From positions 372,001-436,000 of the forward strand of contig NC_089552.1 in assembly GCF_040115645.1 (NCBI RefSeq): 64,000 bases of DNA. Direction: 5' to 3'. Within the stretch, counting starts at the first letter, position 1, and every line of letters starts with the position of its first letter. The translations under genes and the position numbers were made by a program. The notes beneath the pieces are model-generated. The model was not told where the DNA came from and did not search any database. It saw nothing but the letters and a program-made list of their open reading frames with translations. Origin of the DNA: Euwallacea fornicatus (Eukaryota > Arthropoda > Insecta > Coleoptera > Curculionidae). This document shows, in pieces, positions 46,113 through 57,797 of the stretch.

Positions 46113-48117
46113 CGCCCCAGATTTATATTCAATTGATATTGCGCAAATTCGGAAAGAATAAGGGCCCGTGTTATTTCATTCGGAAACTGATTAAATTGCC
46201 TTTCCATATTAATGTAATTTACAAATTCCATCTAATTCTGTTTTACCTGCTTAGCGAATTCGACTAAGCTATAGGATTATGCAGGGGTATGCAAATGACA
46301 ATTCTATTACTGTTAGGAACTTATGTCGGAGATTAACTAACGGATCAATCGGAAAACTTGGTCTGAACTGTCTTTATCTAAACAGAGGGGGTGTCTATTT
46401 AAACCCCTTTTATCGTGATATATTCAGCAGTAATTTATAAGTCGCACAAGCTTAGAGAAACTTCAAGATCCCTTTTGTAACATTTTTTATTGCTATTGAA
46501 TTAAGAGGGGAGGCTTAAGGCGCGTTAAACTTAAGTAACCGGGCCGTAGTAATTGCTGCGGGGGCGCAGGGGGGAGATTCGATATTTAAATCACGGCTGG
46601 TTTGAAAAAAATATGTGGTGTATTTTAAAAACACACGGAGAATGTGCGCCTGAAAATGTACCTTTATGAGTGAGCACTCTCTAGAGTGGCGTGCTTTTTC
46701 AAATGTTAATTGCTTCAGTAAATCTAAATTTCCAGCAGGACCCATATGTATACTTTTACAAATGAAAATCCAGCGTATTGGGGAATAAAAGGGCAAGTAA
46801 TGAACTGAAAGATGGGCGCAATTGTGCGGTAGCCGTGCGAGTCGTTCGCCCGCACTCGGGGCCGGGTCGCACCGTAAAGGTGCATTACGGACGGTACCCG
46901 TCGGGCAACTGCTACCACGTGACGTTCGCGATGAACCCTTTTAATTGGAACCGCAGCCACTGGCAGAGGGTACCTCTCCAATTAAGCATTTGTCATGGTG
47001 TATTAATAATAATATGGAATATCCATGACTTTCAGCGAATAAATTGAAACAAGTATAGAGTTGCTTTCATGTGCCTGCTAATTAGTTGCAAACTCTATTA
47101 TACAACTTGCTAATATTATTACGCGCTAATTTATTTGTGGCCTGTCTAGTTGGTAGAAAACATTTTGGCCATGCAGATAATATACAGTAATTAACCATTG
47201 ATTAAAATATTTCGCAAAGTCACATAATTTGATCTAATACCCTATTTTCCAGAGATTTATGCTCGGCGTGAAAAAACGTCATAATTCATAGTTAAACGCT
47301 TATAGTTAGTGCGCCGGCCCGCGTTAACTTACAGCGACGAACAAAAGTTTCGGCCCGAATAGATGTCGGTCGCACTCGAACCAGGAAGAACAACGTAACG
47401 ACGGAGGTTCGACTGTTCAAAAGCCATTCAATACCATTTAAAGTAAAAACATATAAACATTCACAGATTTGTCGTGAACTTTGCCCGTTTTTCCGTCCAA
47501 GAGTATTGGACCATGAAAAAATAGGCATGACGACGATATATTTACTATTTATACAGGGCGTTTCAAGTAGTATGTCACAAATTCAAGGGGCGATTTTGAG
47601 AAAAAAAGTTTATATGAGCCTAGCTCCGTTTCCGCTTTCCGTCTGAAATACAGGGTTTGCTATATATATTTTTTTAATAAGTCCGGACCTGCACTAAACA
47701 TTTTTATCAGGCTTGGTGGGCGTGAGCCGGGCGTAGAAACACACCTTTCAAGAGAAAAACGAATTTTAAGTGCCAGCAGCGGCGGTGCCCCTGATTATTT
47801 TCTGGGAAAAACATGTTACGCCTCTGCTTTTTCGAAAAACCAAAATCGTATGGGTGCCAAACGTTAAATATGTTTATAATACGTTGAGTAATATGCTCGT
47901 TATACACAATATTTGGCGTAACCATTCAGATGATTTGCGTGACTTAAAGCGGTTTTAAGTTCTTGGCCCGATACCTGTGTAGGATCCAGTAGTCGAACCA
48001 ACCACCCAGTACATAATTTTTAATTCCATTGCATTGCGCATCTCGATTACGTTGAGACTCTAACGGAAACGTGGTGAAATTATAAATAGTTAGGGTTAAG
48101 TTACTGTTGAGGAGCTG

Positions 48118-48880
48118 ATGCATCACTTCGGCGCGCCCGTGAAAGACTTCAGCTGGTGCGTGAGAGTTCTCACCGAGTTACTTTGTCGGCATCGGTGCCG
48201 CCCTTGTGACGCAGACGCAATTGCCGCCGACGAGGGACTCCTTGTCAGCTTCAGCACCACGATCCAAGGCGACGGGCACGTGGCGCCGGTGGCACCCCCA
48301 ACCGGGGTACGCCCACGGTGCGCCGCCAGAGGGTTCGGCACTTAAGACTTTACGGAAGACGGGGAATTCCTATTAACAGAGCAAGGGACGGTGGTACCGC
48401 TCGACTCTGGCATTAGAAGACCCAAAAAACAAAAGCGCGATTGAGAAACTTGAGCAGTATCCAGTCCAGTACCGTCTTTTCGGCAAGATTTTTCAACCCG
48501 GGGTCGTGTCCCCACCCCGCAAAAAAAAATAAATAAATAAAGGGGGGAGTAGCTATAGGCCGACGAGGAGGGAAGCGTCCAGACGGACAGGAGAACGACA
48601 CGTCGGCGAGGTGACTTAAGTCGAAAGAACGAGAGGTATCAGACGTCCTCCCGGAGGGGCAAGAAAAGGCCTGGAGCGGGAGCGGAATAAAGGGCGGCAG
48701 TTTCGCTCAGCTCTGCTAGCTCACAGATGAACAGGAGCGCGATCAAGGAGTTCGAACGTCGGAACTCGAAATTCTTGGCGAGACGGGGTTTTCAGTGGGT
48801 GAAACCCCGCACGGGCACCAGCATCGTCTTCTGACAAGATTTTTTACCCCCGGGGTCCTGTTCTATTCCAACTCCGATTC
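48118..48880 (+). other. GC-rich repeat-like block, possibly a non-LTR retrotransposon tail
   Basis: A GC-rich block in AT-rich surroundings. A direct repeat of about 45 bp (48472-48517 and 48826-48872) shares GTCTT-T--CAAGATTTTT and CCCGGGGTC-TGT. A stem-loop CGGGGTTT/AAACCCCG encloses TCAGTGGGTG near 48784-48809. GTTTT-AGTGGGT-like motifs occur in the 3' regions of R1-clade elements as recalled, so a tail fragment is possible. No reverse transcriptase was seen. Confidence 0.25.
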
Positions 48881-49020
48881 CCGCCGATATTCGATTTTAA
48901 AATGGAGAAAAAGGCCGCGCCCGCCTTCATAAACACATATTTAATTTATACTCTAGACTAACGTAATAAAAACGTACATTTATGCACCTAAATTTTTCTT
49001 TTTTTTTTTTATTAAATAAA

Positions 49021-49046
49021 GGGAAAACGACCCGAGTCGTTTTCCC
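49021..49046. other. 11-bp palindrome
   Basis: GGGAAAACGAC pairs with GTCGTTTTCCC around CCGA, just after an AT-rich T tract. Confidence 0.6.
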
Positions 49047-49775
49047 AATCAACGTGTTTATTCGCGTTAAAATTAGGCCCTATTCATAGAATTCGTTTTT
49101 GAATGCCCTCTCTTGTCAAATAGTAAAAAGAAGTAGCGTCTGGGCCGAAATTTTCGATCGCCGCTGTACATGCCGCTTTGAGCCCCCATTCCTCAAAGCT
49201 TTGCGTTTCGCAAGAAGCTCAGTTTAATACTTTACGTAGTCGTAAATCGGAGACCTTTGCGACCAATTCGACGTTTTACATGACCTCCACGGGAGCATCA
49301 GCTCCTTCCACATACCTCTACTCGCACACTGAAAAGTTTCCCTCGGCTCGCCATGCTTCTTAAGATATTTAGCAATTAGTAATCAAAACTGAACATGAAC
49401 ATGGAGGAGCGAAAACTTCGCAAATGCGAAAGTGGGCTGGAATAGTGACATGAGATAATTGGAAGCAAACTTTAATAACTTTAATAGGAAAGTTTTGAGC
49501 ACGCCGCGCCGCTGTAAATTCCCTCTTTAAATTTTACCTAATATGCCATAAACCAGGTTTAATTTGCTTGAGAAATCTAGATAATTTTATGCAAAGGAGC
49601 GCTCGTTGTTGTTCTAAACAAATGGTCCGCCGTTTGTGTATGATTAGGGTATCTCTGCTTTAGCTTAAAGTGTAACAGTAAATTAGTAAATTTATGGAAC
49701 TTTAATACGAGGGTTATGAAAGACCCTAATCTTGGTGACCACCTCCAAAAATGCCACAGCAACTACTTTGCTATC

Positions 49776-49804
49776 CACACACACACACACACGCGCGCGC
49801 GCAC
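49776..49804 (+). repeat. (CA)n-(CG)n microsatellite
   Basis: CA units merge into CG units. Confidence 0.88.
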
Positions 49805-52800
49805 GCAGACCTTTCGACAAGAGTCCAGAGGTCTACTGCGTTAACGATTTATCTCGTGCACATTAAATTCGGTGTTAATAGGCATAAGCGTGCTCTTTTG
49901 GGGTCTGGCATAAATCCCTATTTGTGAACCGCTGGTTTCTTAACCTTCTTGTGAAACGGAACCCGGGGAGGGCGCCCTAAACCGATGTGCTTGATAGAAA
50001 TTTAGTGCCGTTAAGGTCGCGTGTTGCTGCAAGTTCTCACTGAACGCCAAAAACGTCTCACTTCTATACTCCGCAATGATAGATGTCGAAGACTTGCGGT
50101 GCAACGTGATTTTTTACTTTTTTTAGACGTAGAACCAGGAGATGTTTTCAGCACATCGAGAGTACATAACGCGCGCCATTTAAGTACGAGAGAGCAACCT
50201 TATAACACATCTCGAACATCATTATTCATATTAGAGGTTGTTTACCAAACCCGAACCATTCAAACTAATCCCTTTAGCAAACCGGACCAACACGCATACC
50301 TAATATTTATGGAAATTTTCTATCATGGTACAAGAGGAAAGATCGTTTGTGTACGTGTTCCATATTCTCCATATATCCATTAGAGTCGCAGTTTATTATT
50401 TATGGAAACTGACAGCAGTTTCGCAGTCCCTTATACCGACTTCCTTGATTTTGTGTAGGGTTAATAGAGTTTTGACACCAAATGGAATTTTTAACGCTTG
50501 ACGAAAGGCTGAGGGCGAGGCACCTTCGCGATTAATTAAACCTTTTATTGGTGCGTTATGGAGCTAACGTTCAGACGTGTAAGTTAACGCAGGAAGTGAA
50601 CCGAAGCGGCCTTGAATCGGGAACAAAACCGTACTTGTACCTAGAGGAGAGGCCCAGAAAGCAAGTTGAGGCAGGCTGCATGACGTTCCCATCTCCTGGT
50701 CATTGGCCAGTCGCCAGTAGGGGGACGCGTCGAAAATTCGATAATATTCGAAAGTCGGACAATAAAGAAGGAAGACGGTAAAGAAGGAATCTTCAAAATC
50801 TCGAAATTACTAAGCGCGCCCTATGACCGTGAAATTAGGAACATTCAGGGCTGCAGCTGTGGCTAAAAGATCACGCCGTCACTGTTGTTTTATTTATTAA
50901 TTTTTTTAATCCGCGTTACTTTCCCGAAACTAAAACAGAGATCATAAGAGCACTAAGTAATTTAATGGATTATATTTCCGTGCACATTCGCGGATGTTTG
51001 AGCAAATGTAGCAAAAATAAGATATGGTAAACAGATATGGGTTACTGCGTGCTGCATACTTTTAAAGCAAAAAATTTCACACTTTGCACGTCTCAAAAAC
51101 GATGATTTTTTTGTGCCGAATGACCACTGGGCAATAAAGCAACACAATAAACCGCATCTGTGCGGTTTTATTTATTTCTCAGTGAACTGCGCTAATGCGT
51201 AAGCGCTTTTTCATATATATATTTTTTTTTTGTTAGAATAATTGAAAAGCAACTTTCTTTGGAGTTTTTCATCTATTCCGAAATAAAGGACGATTAGGCT
51301 AATTACAATGTTAAATAAATAACCACGTCCCGCTTCGTTGAGATTAGGGAAAAGTCCTTTTTTAACGAGCCGACACGAGCGAAGATCTAAGTGAATATTA
51401 ATTATTGTCGGAGTTCGAAATTACCGTTTTGGCGGGGGGAGTCACACATCCACAGCTCAAGGATTGTCCGCTCAAATCTCCTTCGTGGAAAATAAAGCAA
51501 TTCCGCTCTATTTCCTGCAAAGTAAATTTTTCTTACTTGAAGCAAAAAAGCCTTTCGCAAAGGCCTTGGCGGATAAGACAGCGGCCTTATCGAAATTTAC
51601 GCATGTCTTTCGAAAGGCCACGATTTTCGATTCATGGTCAAAATTTTACAAAAAGAAAACTCTGTATCCGTAGTGTTTTTTAGTTAAAAACTCGATTTTT
51701 CGAAAATCCTGCTTTCGGTGGACGTTTAATACATTAAATATGAATCGTAGCTGAAATTGTCATCGAGGAAACGATTACGAGAAAGATAGGAGAAATATGA
51801 AATTCTAACCGGTTTAAGGCGAAAACGGGCTTCTTTAATACCCCCAAATCGAAAATTATATTCGTCTGAACGTCTCGCATAAATTAAATATTAATTCGGA
51901 GACCGTCTCCGAAGCAAATTGTGCGTATTGTTTGACGTTTCCAAATTGCCTCAATCGGCCGTGGGATACGTACGGGGCCATAAATTATACTTTCACTTTC
52001 GTTCAGGTCTAAAGTAACCAGATCAATTAATAACGAGGTCCAAAGCGAATCGAGAAAAATCTGGCACTTAGAGGCAATAATTTATAGTTGAAACCTGTTG
52101 TTCGGAAACAACATTAAAATATGCCTCGTATTTTGGTAATAATAAAAACATAATTACCAACAGAATCCTTTTAGCTGGCAGCTCTAACCACTTTCGAGAT
52201 ATTTCCGTGATCTGAACTAATATTAAAAGCCAAGTTGCCTTTTTGCTGCCAACTTCTGCTAGAATTTCTCATTAATATTGTTGAAAATTGTTGGTTGTGC
52301 ACGATTGTTTGATATACATGTGCGTGTGCTTCGACGGATAATTAAGCTAAAATTGAGGCGTTAGCAGTTTTTGAAGAACTTTCCGTTCACGAAAGGGTGG
52401 GAGGGAGGAGAAGAGACCTGACTCGCGCGCTCGACACGGTGGCGGTACGGCGGTACCGCGACTGAAAATTAAAGCGGTTTAGTGCTGGCGGTGAGGAAGA
52501 AATGAAACATAAACAAATCTAGTTAACATTTATTTATTCACCCCATTTTCAACGAGCGCTACAAAGGCAGGGTCGAATTTCTAAAGGCCATTTTCCGTTT
52601 AAGAACTGTCCATTAGGAAAATAAGTCTCAACAATTAAAGCTTTTTATCTCAGTATAAACATCATTTTAGCACTTCGAAAACTTTAACTAAACAGCACAC
52701 AAGCCCGTGGAGCGTTGAAAAATACCAGTTTTAATAAAATCCAACAAATGACGAAGGTAAACGGGGGCGTATTTAAGTGAGGTTAGGTTTATTTGTTTAT

Positions 52801-53975
52801 ATTCGGAATTACGCGGAACGTGTCAAAGACATACGGGCTCGGCGTCGAATAATTCCGGCTTAACTGCTCACCCACCTAACCGATTTTTTTATTTTTTTTT
52901 AACCACAACGTAGTCGTCGAGTTAAAAAATTTTTACTCTCGCTTACACAAAGATATTCTGAATATTGTACACTTCGCCTCTCGCATACGTCATTGCGGTT
53001 ACGCGACAGAGACTTTCAGTTGCTAAATGTCAGCTAGACCAGTGACGCACCTCGCCGCTAATTGAAACAAAAGAACGTCGATTGTCCCGATTAACAGTTC
53101 CAGATTACGAACATCTGCTTCGTCCCCCGCGCCAACACCAAACTGAATTATTTACATTTGGAACGATGTTGGTTCGAACGCATACAAAAACCTTGCTATC
53201 TACCTTTTGGAAATGTACCAGCCATAGGGCGAGCGATAAAAACGCTGTGATGGCCTCGAGGCATTTTCGCAGCTTATTCGCGAGTGCACGGGTCACCTAG
53301 CTGGCCACACCCTCGATTACCCTTCAAAAAATCCAACCGACCGAGTTATCAAAACTAATATACTCTTATTGTCTTCGTTCCCATTATGCACCTTCATTTG
53401 GTTACGAAATGGCCATTTAACTCAATACTAGGTCCGTTCAGGGATAAACTTCGGCGATTAATATTATATACTGATAACCGCTGTCAGAGGGTCGAATATA
53501 GTTTGCTGACATAAATTTTCACTGCCAGCAAAATAACTCTAGATTGCTTAATACTGATAAGAACAGTCCGACGACCTCAAACTCAATATTTCTGCGCTTG
53601 GCTTTGATAGGGGCAAATGGAATTCTGAGGAATAAATGTCTTTGATGAAACAGTGTTACTCAATTTATAAAGGATAGGAGGACGCTCGCGAAGCGGGAAA
53701 CGGGACGAACGTCGCCGGTGTTCGGTGCGGGGCAAGTAGCGAAAAGACGTCATTTGAGATGGGGGCGCGCAAGCGCGCGGTCGACTCGTCTCCAAACGTT
53801 AGAACTGAATCGGAACTGAAGCTGGAATTTCGGAAGTATCTCCCATCTGACTTTCCCATTGGGACGCAAAAGCCCGGGAAGCGTTAGGGAGTACTAAAAC
53901 GATATAAAAAGTTATCACTGACTCTGCTGCTCGGACAGGAGGTTTATTAGTTAATCGATGGAGGCTTGGTTTCTA

Positions 53976-54176
53976 CAGTACGCGACAATAAAATAGCACA
54001 CAGTGAAATTTGTGTCAAAAGTCATTTGTAACGCATTTTATTTAATAATTTTTTGTTAACTTATGTAATGCATAACAAAGGAGAATGATTGCTTTACAAT
54101 TTTCATGGAAGAGAGGTATTAATAAATAATACAATCAAAATCGTGAAAAGTTAACGCGACAAAATAATAGCACATT
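53976..54176 (+). repeat. Left TIR, IR/DR type
   Basis: Inverted partner of 55351-55552; the outer and inner copies of GCGACAA-A-AATAGCAC are about 170 bp apart. Confidence 0.93.
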
Positions 54177-54252
54177 TTGGTTTGATTTATCTCTGCGGTG
54201 ATTCAGCGAATAGTAATTTGAAGTATTTATGCTTAATCTTTTTTTATGAAGG

Positions 54253-55292
54253 ATGAAACCCATACGCAATGTAAATAAACACAAATACCATTCAATTTTC
54301 GAAGTCATGGGGCGAGGGTTAAATGAGAGTGAAATCGCTAAGATTCTATGCCTATGGAAAGAAAAATATTCCATATTAAGAATTGCCAAAATTGTGGGTA
54401 GAAGCTGCAAAGTAATACATAATTTAATTAAAAATCCCAGTAATTATGGCAAAAAAAAGGTAAGGGCAGACCACCAGTTTTAACAGACCGTGAGAAACGT
54501 GCCATTTTGAGAGCAGCATCAAACTCTCTTGCTACGGCCAGAGAAATAGCTGATTCAGTGGGCATAAATACTAATATTAGAAACGTACAACGTGTGCTTC
54601 AACATTCCTCAATCATACAACATCAAAAATTTAAAAAGAAGCCACCCCTATCTTCAAGGCACAAAGAGGCTCGTTTGCAGTTTGCGACAAAACATCTTAA
54701 ATCTATAAAAAAATTAAAATGTGTTATATTTAGTGATGAAAAAAAATTAAATCTTGATGGACCAGATGGGTGGAATCGTTACTATCATGATTTGAGAAAG
54801 GAGGAAGTTTATTTAAGTCGTCGGCAAATGGGTGGAGGCAGCCTTATGATTGGCGCTGGTATCGGGTATAGAGGAAAGACTTAACTGAACTTTATTAAAG
54901 GACGGTTGAATAGTCGTGAGTACATAAAATTAATTGATACACAAAAAGTATGCTACACAAATATCAGGAGAAAATTTTATTTTCCACAACAAGGCAGCGC
55001 AGCTGTACACACCGCAAAGTGCGTTAAAGGATATTTTGAAACGAATAATATTACTGTTTTGGAATGGCCAGCAAGATCACCCGATTTGAATATAATCGAA
55101 AATTGTCGGGGCAAACTTGCAAGAGCTGTGTACAAAAATGGCAGACGATTTAATAATGCAGAAGATTTAAAAAATTGTATTATTTACGAATGGAATAAGA
55201 TTCCTAGGAAATATATTAAAAAATTATTCAAATCAATACCAGATCGTCTTATAGAGATGATAAAAATTAAAGGTGGTAGTACAAAGTACTAG
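54253..55292 (+). pseudogene. Tc1-like transposase with one frameshift and one stop
   Basis: The start is the ATG at 54253. The first frame gives the paired-like HTH (SEIAKILCLWKEKYSILRIA; GRSCKVIHNLIKNPSNYGKK). A one-base slip in the A run near 54452-54459 moves the frame. The second HTH follows (ATAREIADSVGINTNIRNVQ), then the linker and the first catalytic block (CVIFSDEKKLNLDGPDGWNR), with its Asp. A TAA at 54882-54884 interrupts the same frame, which resumes at once (LNFIKGRLNS). The second block reads FPQQGSAAVHTAKCVKGYF where the family has QQD, so the second Asp is replaced by Gly. The third block is WPARSPDLNIIENCRGKLAR, with its Glu. It ends at 55292 after LIEMIKIKGGSTKY. The copy is damaged but young. 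Confidence 0.9.
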
Positions 55293-55350
55293 CTTAAAAA
55301 TGTATTAGGTTGTGTTAATTAAATAATTGTAATATTAGTTATTTTTGAAG

Positions 55351-55552
55351 AATGTGCTATTATTTTGTCGCGTTAACTTTTCACGATTTTGATTGTATTA
55401 TTTATTAATACCTCTCTTCCATGAAAATTGTAAAGCAATCGTTCTCCTTTGTTATGCATTACGTAAGTTAACAAAAAATTATTAAATGAAATGCGTTACA
55501 AATGACTTTTGACATAAATTTCACTGTGTGCTATTTTATTGTCCGCGTACTG
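55351..55552 (-). repeat. Right TIR, IR/DR type
   Basis: Inverted partner of the left TIR. It is one base longer. Confidence 0.93.
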
Positions 55553-56866
55553 TAGGCTTGAACCCACTCGGTACCTCCTCGAGTTCGGTGACGTTACAAC
55601 TAAAGTTGAATCTATTACGGATTTTGTTCGATTTACGTTCTGAAATAGGCAACCGTGAAAGTTTTTCGAAGGCAAAAGATTCTTTTTGTACTTTTGGGAA
55701 GCCAACATATTTCGTCTCTTAATTCTAAACTTGGAACAATAAAGTTTACGTGAAAAGAATTTGTCTTCTTTGCTCCGGAAAAGTTTGGTCTTTGTTGTGA
55801 ATTATATTCGCCCGCCTTTGAAGGTATGGTATTTCAATAAACCCAGAGAACTTTTATTTTGTGTTTGTGAAACGAGTTTACTCCAGGTATAAATTTTGTA
55901 CATAATTTCGCCATTCTCTTTTGTCGATCGCAACAAGGAAGCCACTTAAACTTAAAACCACTGTCTGAGAAGAAAAAACAGTATCTCAACCTTAAGAGTA
56001 ATCTGTCAATGTTTCGCGAGTTCTAAAACATGCCTTCACAACAATTTCGCCTGTCCCCTTACATTTCCAAGAATACTACTTGAAACTTATATTGTTCAAG
56101 GGAATTTTTAATCCAAAGTTTCTAAAACTTTCATAGGGTTGCTGTAAAGCTCAGTCGCTACTAAGAAATATTGGATGTCGTAGTATGTTGAAAAAAGTGT
56201 CAAAACTTTTTCGAGTTTTATTAGAGGCGAATTCCCTTCATATGAAAATATTAACTCCGGTCTGTTTGTGTTTCTGTTCGAGTGCAGTTTAGAATAGGTA
56301 TAGGAGTAAAAGCATTTTCTTGAGTGCTTGCGGAAATTTCTGCTTATTATGAGGGAATCTTTTGTTGCCTTTAATAAATTCTCCTTCTAAAAATCTATTT
56401 CGTTGACAGTACGTCGTGTACGTGCGCCAAGTAGGTGATTACCGCACGTGTTGCGTAACTCTTTCCACTGCCCCGTGCAATCATACGTGCATGGATCGTG
56501 CTTTATTCAAAATTGATCGAAACGGCCGGCTTTTCCGGGGCAATAAACTATTTTATTTTCAACAAACGTCGGCAACGTACAACAATATTTCAGCTAGCTG
56601 TGAAAAGTTAACTGGCTTAAATTAAGGGGAAGCTGCTGCCCTAGAATGGCGCGTTAATTATTATTCATAGGTTTTAGAGGCGAATAAAAAACAACCGGAA
56701 CTTAAGAAACAATTTTCACGAATTCGCCCAAAATCGATTATTTTTTTAAGCGGGCATCCTGATTTCCAGAGAAAACGGCCATCGACCCTTTGGTCTTCCC
56801 ATCCACTTGCACACACTCAATCTTCTAGATACAGTGCCATAGAATCGTTATTCAAATCCGTTGCGC

Positions 56867-56889
56867 ACCACACACACACACACGCGCGC
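56867..56889 (+). repeat. (CA)n-(CG)n microsatellite
   Basis: CA units followed by CG units, similar to 49776-49804. Confidence 0.88.
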
Positions 56890-57774
56890 TAATATTCGGA
56901 TTTCAATAGACTTTTTTGCTCCGGTCTAAAAACTAATAAAATCTGGCTCGGAAAAAATGTTTCAAAAATACAAAATATGAAATATATTACTTCTAGGCGA
57001 TCCATTAGAGGAAATGAAAATTGGATTAAAGGAAATGGATTGAATAGTCTTTGAGTGGAGGAAATCGTTTATACTTTTTCCTCTTGAGTGAGTAAAATGA
57101 TATAGAAGCTAGCATTGTCGGGACATGTTTTTATCTTGACATTCATTGCTTCTTTGTAATTTCAAACGTAGACACTCGATACAACCAAACGTGAACGGTC
57201 AGAAAATAGCTTTTGCTGCTTTAATCTTAAGTGTACACTAAAATTAAAACTCAAAAAATACCACAGCATTCTCGGAATTCCTGGGAACGAATGGATCTCC
57301 AGAAAAATTGAACAACATTTAACTGGAAATTTTTAAGAGCTCCTACCTATTGTCGGAAATTCCCCGGATGAGAAAGCAGTATCTTCCCAAGGGTGTCGAA
57401 ATTTTATCAAACGTCCGCCCTTCCGAAATCTTGTTTATAACATATATAATATAACCTAAATGTTCATCCAGCCGTTCGGATCAATTTAACTTTAACTATC
57501 GAGTCACTTCGAAAATAGGAAATACCGAAAAAAGCACTGGACCCTTTTAATTTGATTTATTCCTGAGAAAGCGGGTCCTTCCACTAAGAATTATTTGTAA
57601 CAAATGCGGGTCAGATCACGTGGATAAATTGTTTTTCTGAATATACCTCGGGAGAAAATCTTTATATTGGCAAATAACATGGACGATTGATGTCAGGGAA
57701 TCTGAAGGGGGGTAGGTTCGAAACAGAGCTGATAGTAGAGGGTTAATAATATGATGATAAAACTCCAGAAATAT

Positions 57775-57797
57775 AGTTTGAAGCAAAGCTTCAAACT
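57775..57797. other. 10-bp perfect hairpin
   Basis: AGTTTGAAGC, loop AAA, GCTTCAAACT. Confidence 0.6.

Larger units (their letters stand above)
43628..53973. other. Long non-coding stretch with hairpins and a GC-rich block
   Basis: No exon is recognised in 10 kb. It contains three strong hairpins (45023-45057, 45321-45354, 45948-45997), a TTA microsatellite, a GC-rich island (46800-46970) with open frames on both strands but no motif, and ACAGGG-type repeat ends near 47555 and 47645. It also holds a GC-rich block with an internal direct repeat (48118-48880), a palindrome (49021-49046), and a CA/CG microsatellite. Confidence 0.45.
53976..55552 (+). mobile_element. Tc1-like transposon with 201-bp TIRs, nearly intact
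   Basis: The left TIR (53976-54176) and right TIR (55351-55552) match almost perfectly over about 201 bp; one visible difference is an extra G in CGCGGACAAT on the right. The ends are CAGTACGCG, as in typical Tc1 elements, with TA on both sides (53974-53975, 55553-55554). Each TIR carries the motif GCGACAATAAAATAGCAC at its outer end and the near-copy GCGACAAAATAATAGCAC at its inner end. This is the IR/DR layout with two transposase-binding sites per end. The 1577-bp size is normal. The close TIR match indicates a recent insertion. Confidence 0.95.

Noticed and set aside
46778..47047. GC-rich open frame as a possible host exon
   Set aside because: Open on both strands, no recognised domain, no convincing splice sites in phase; kept only as part of the non-coding stretch.
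49021..49046. Rho-independent type terminator
   Set aside because: The stem plus nearby T tract looks like one, but the T tract is on the wrong side for plus-strand reading and the genome is eukaryotic.
50021..50383. 120-codon open frame
   Set aside because: No recognisable domain, upstream promoter or splice context; length is within chance for a 64-kb window.
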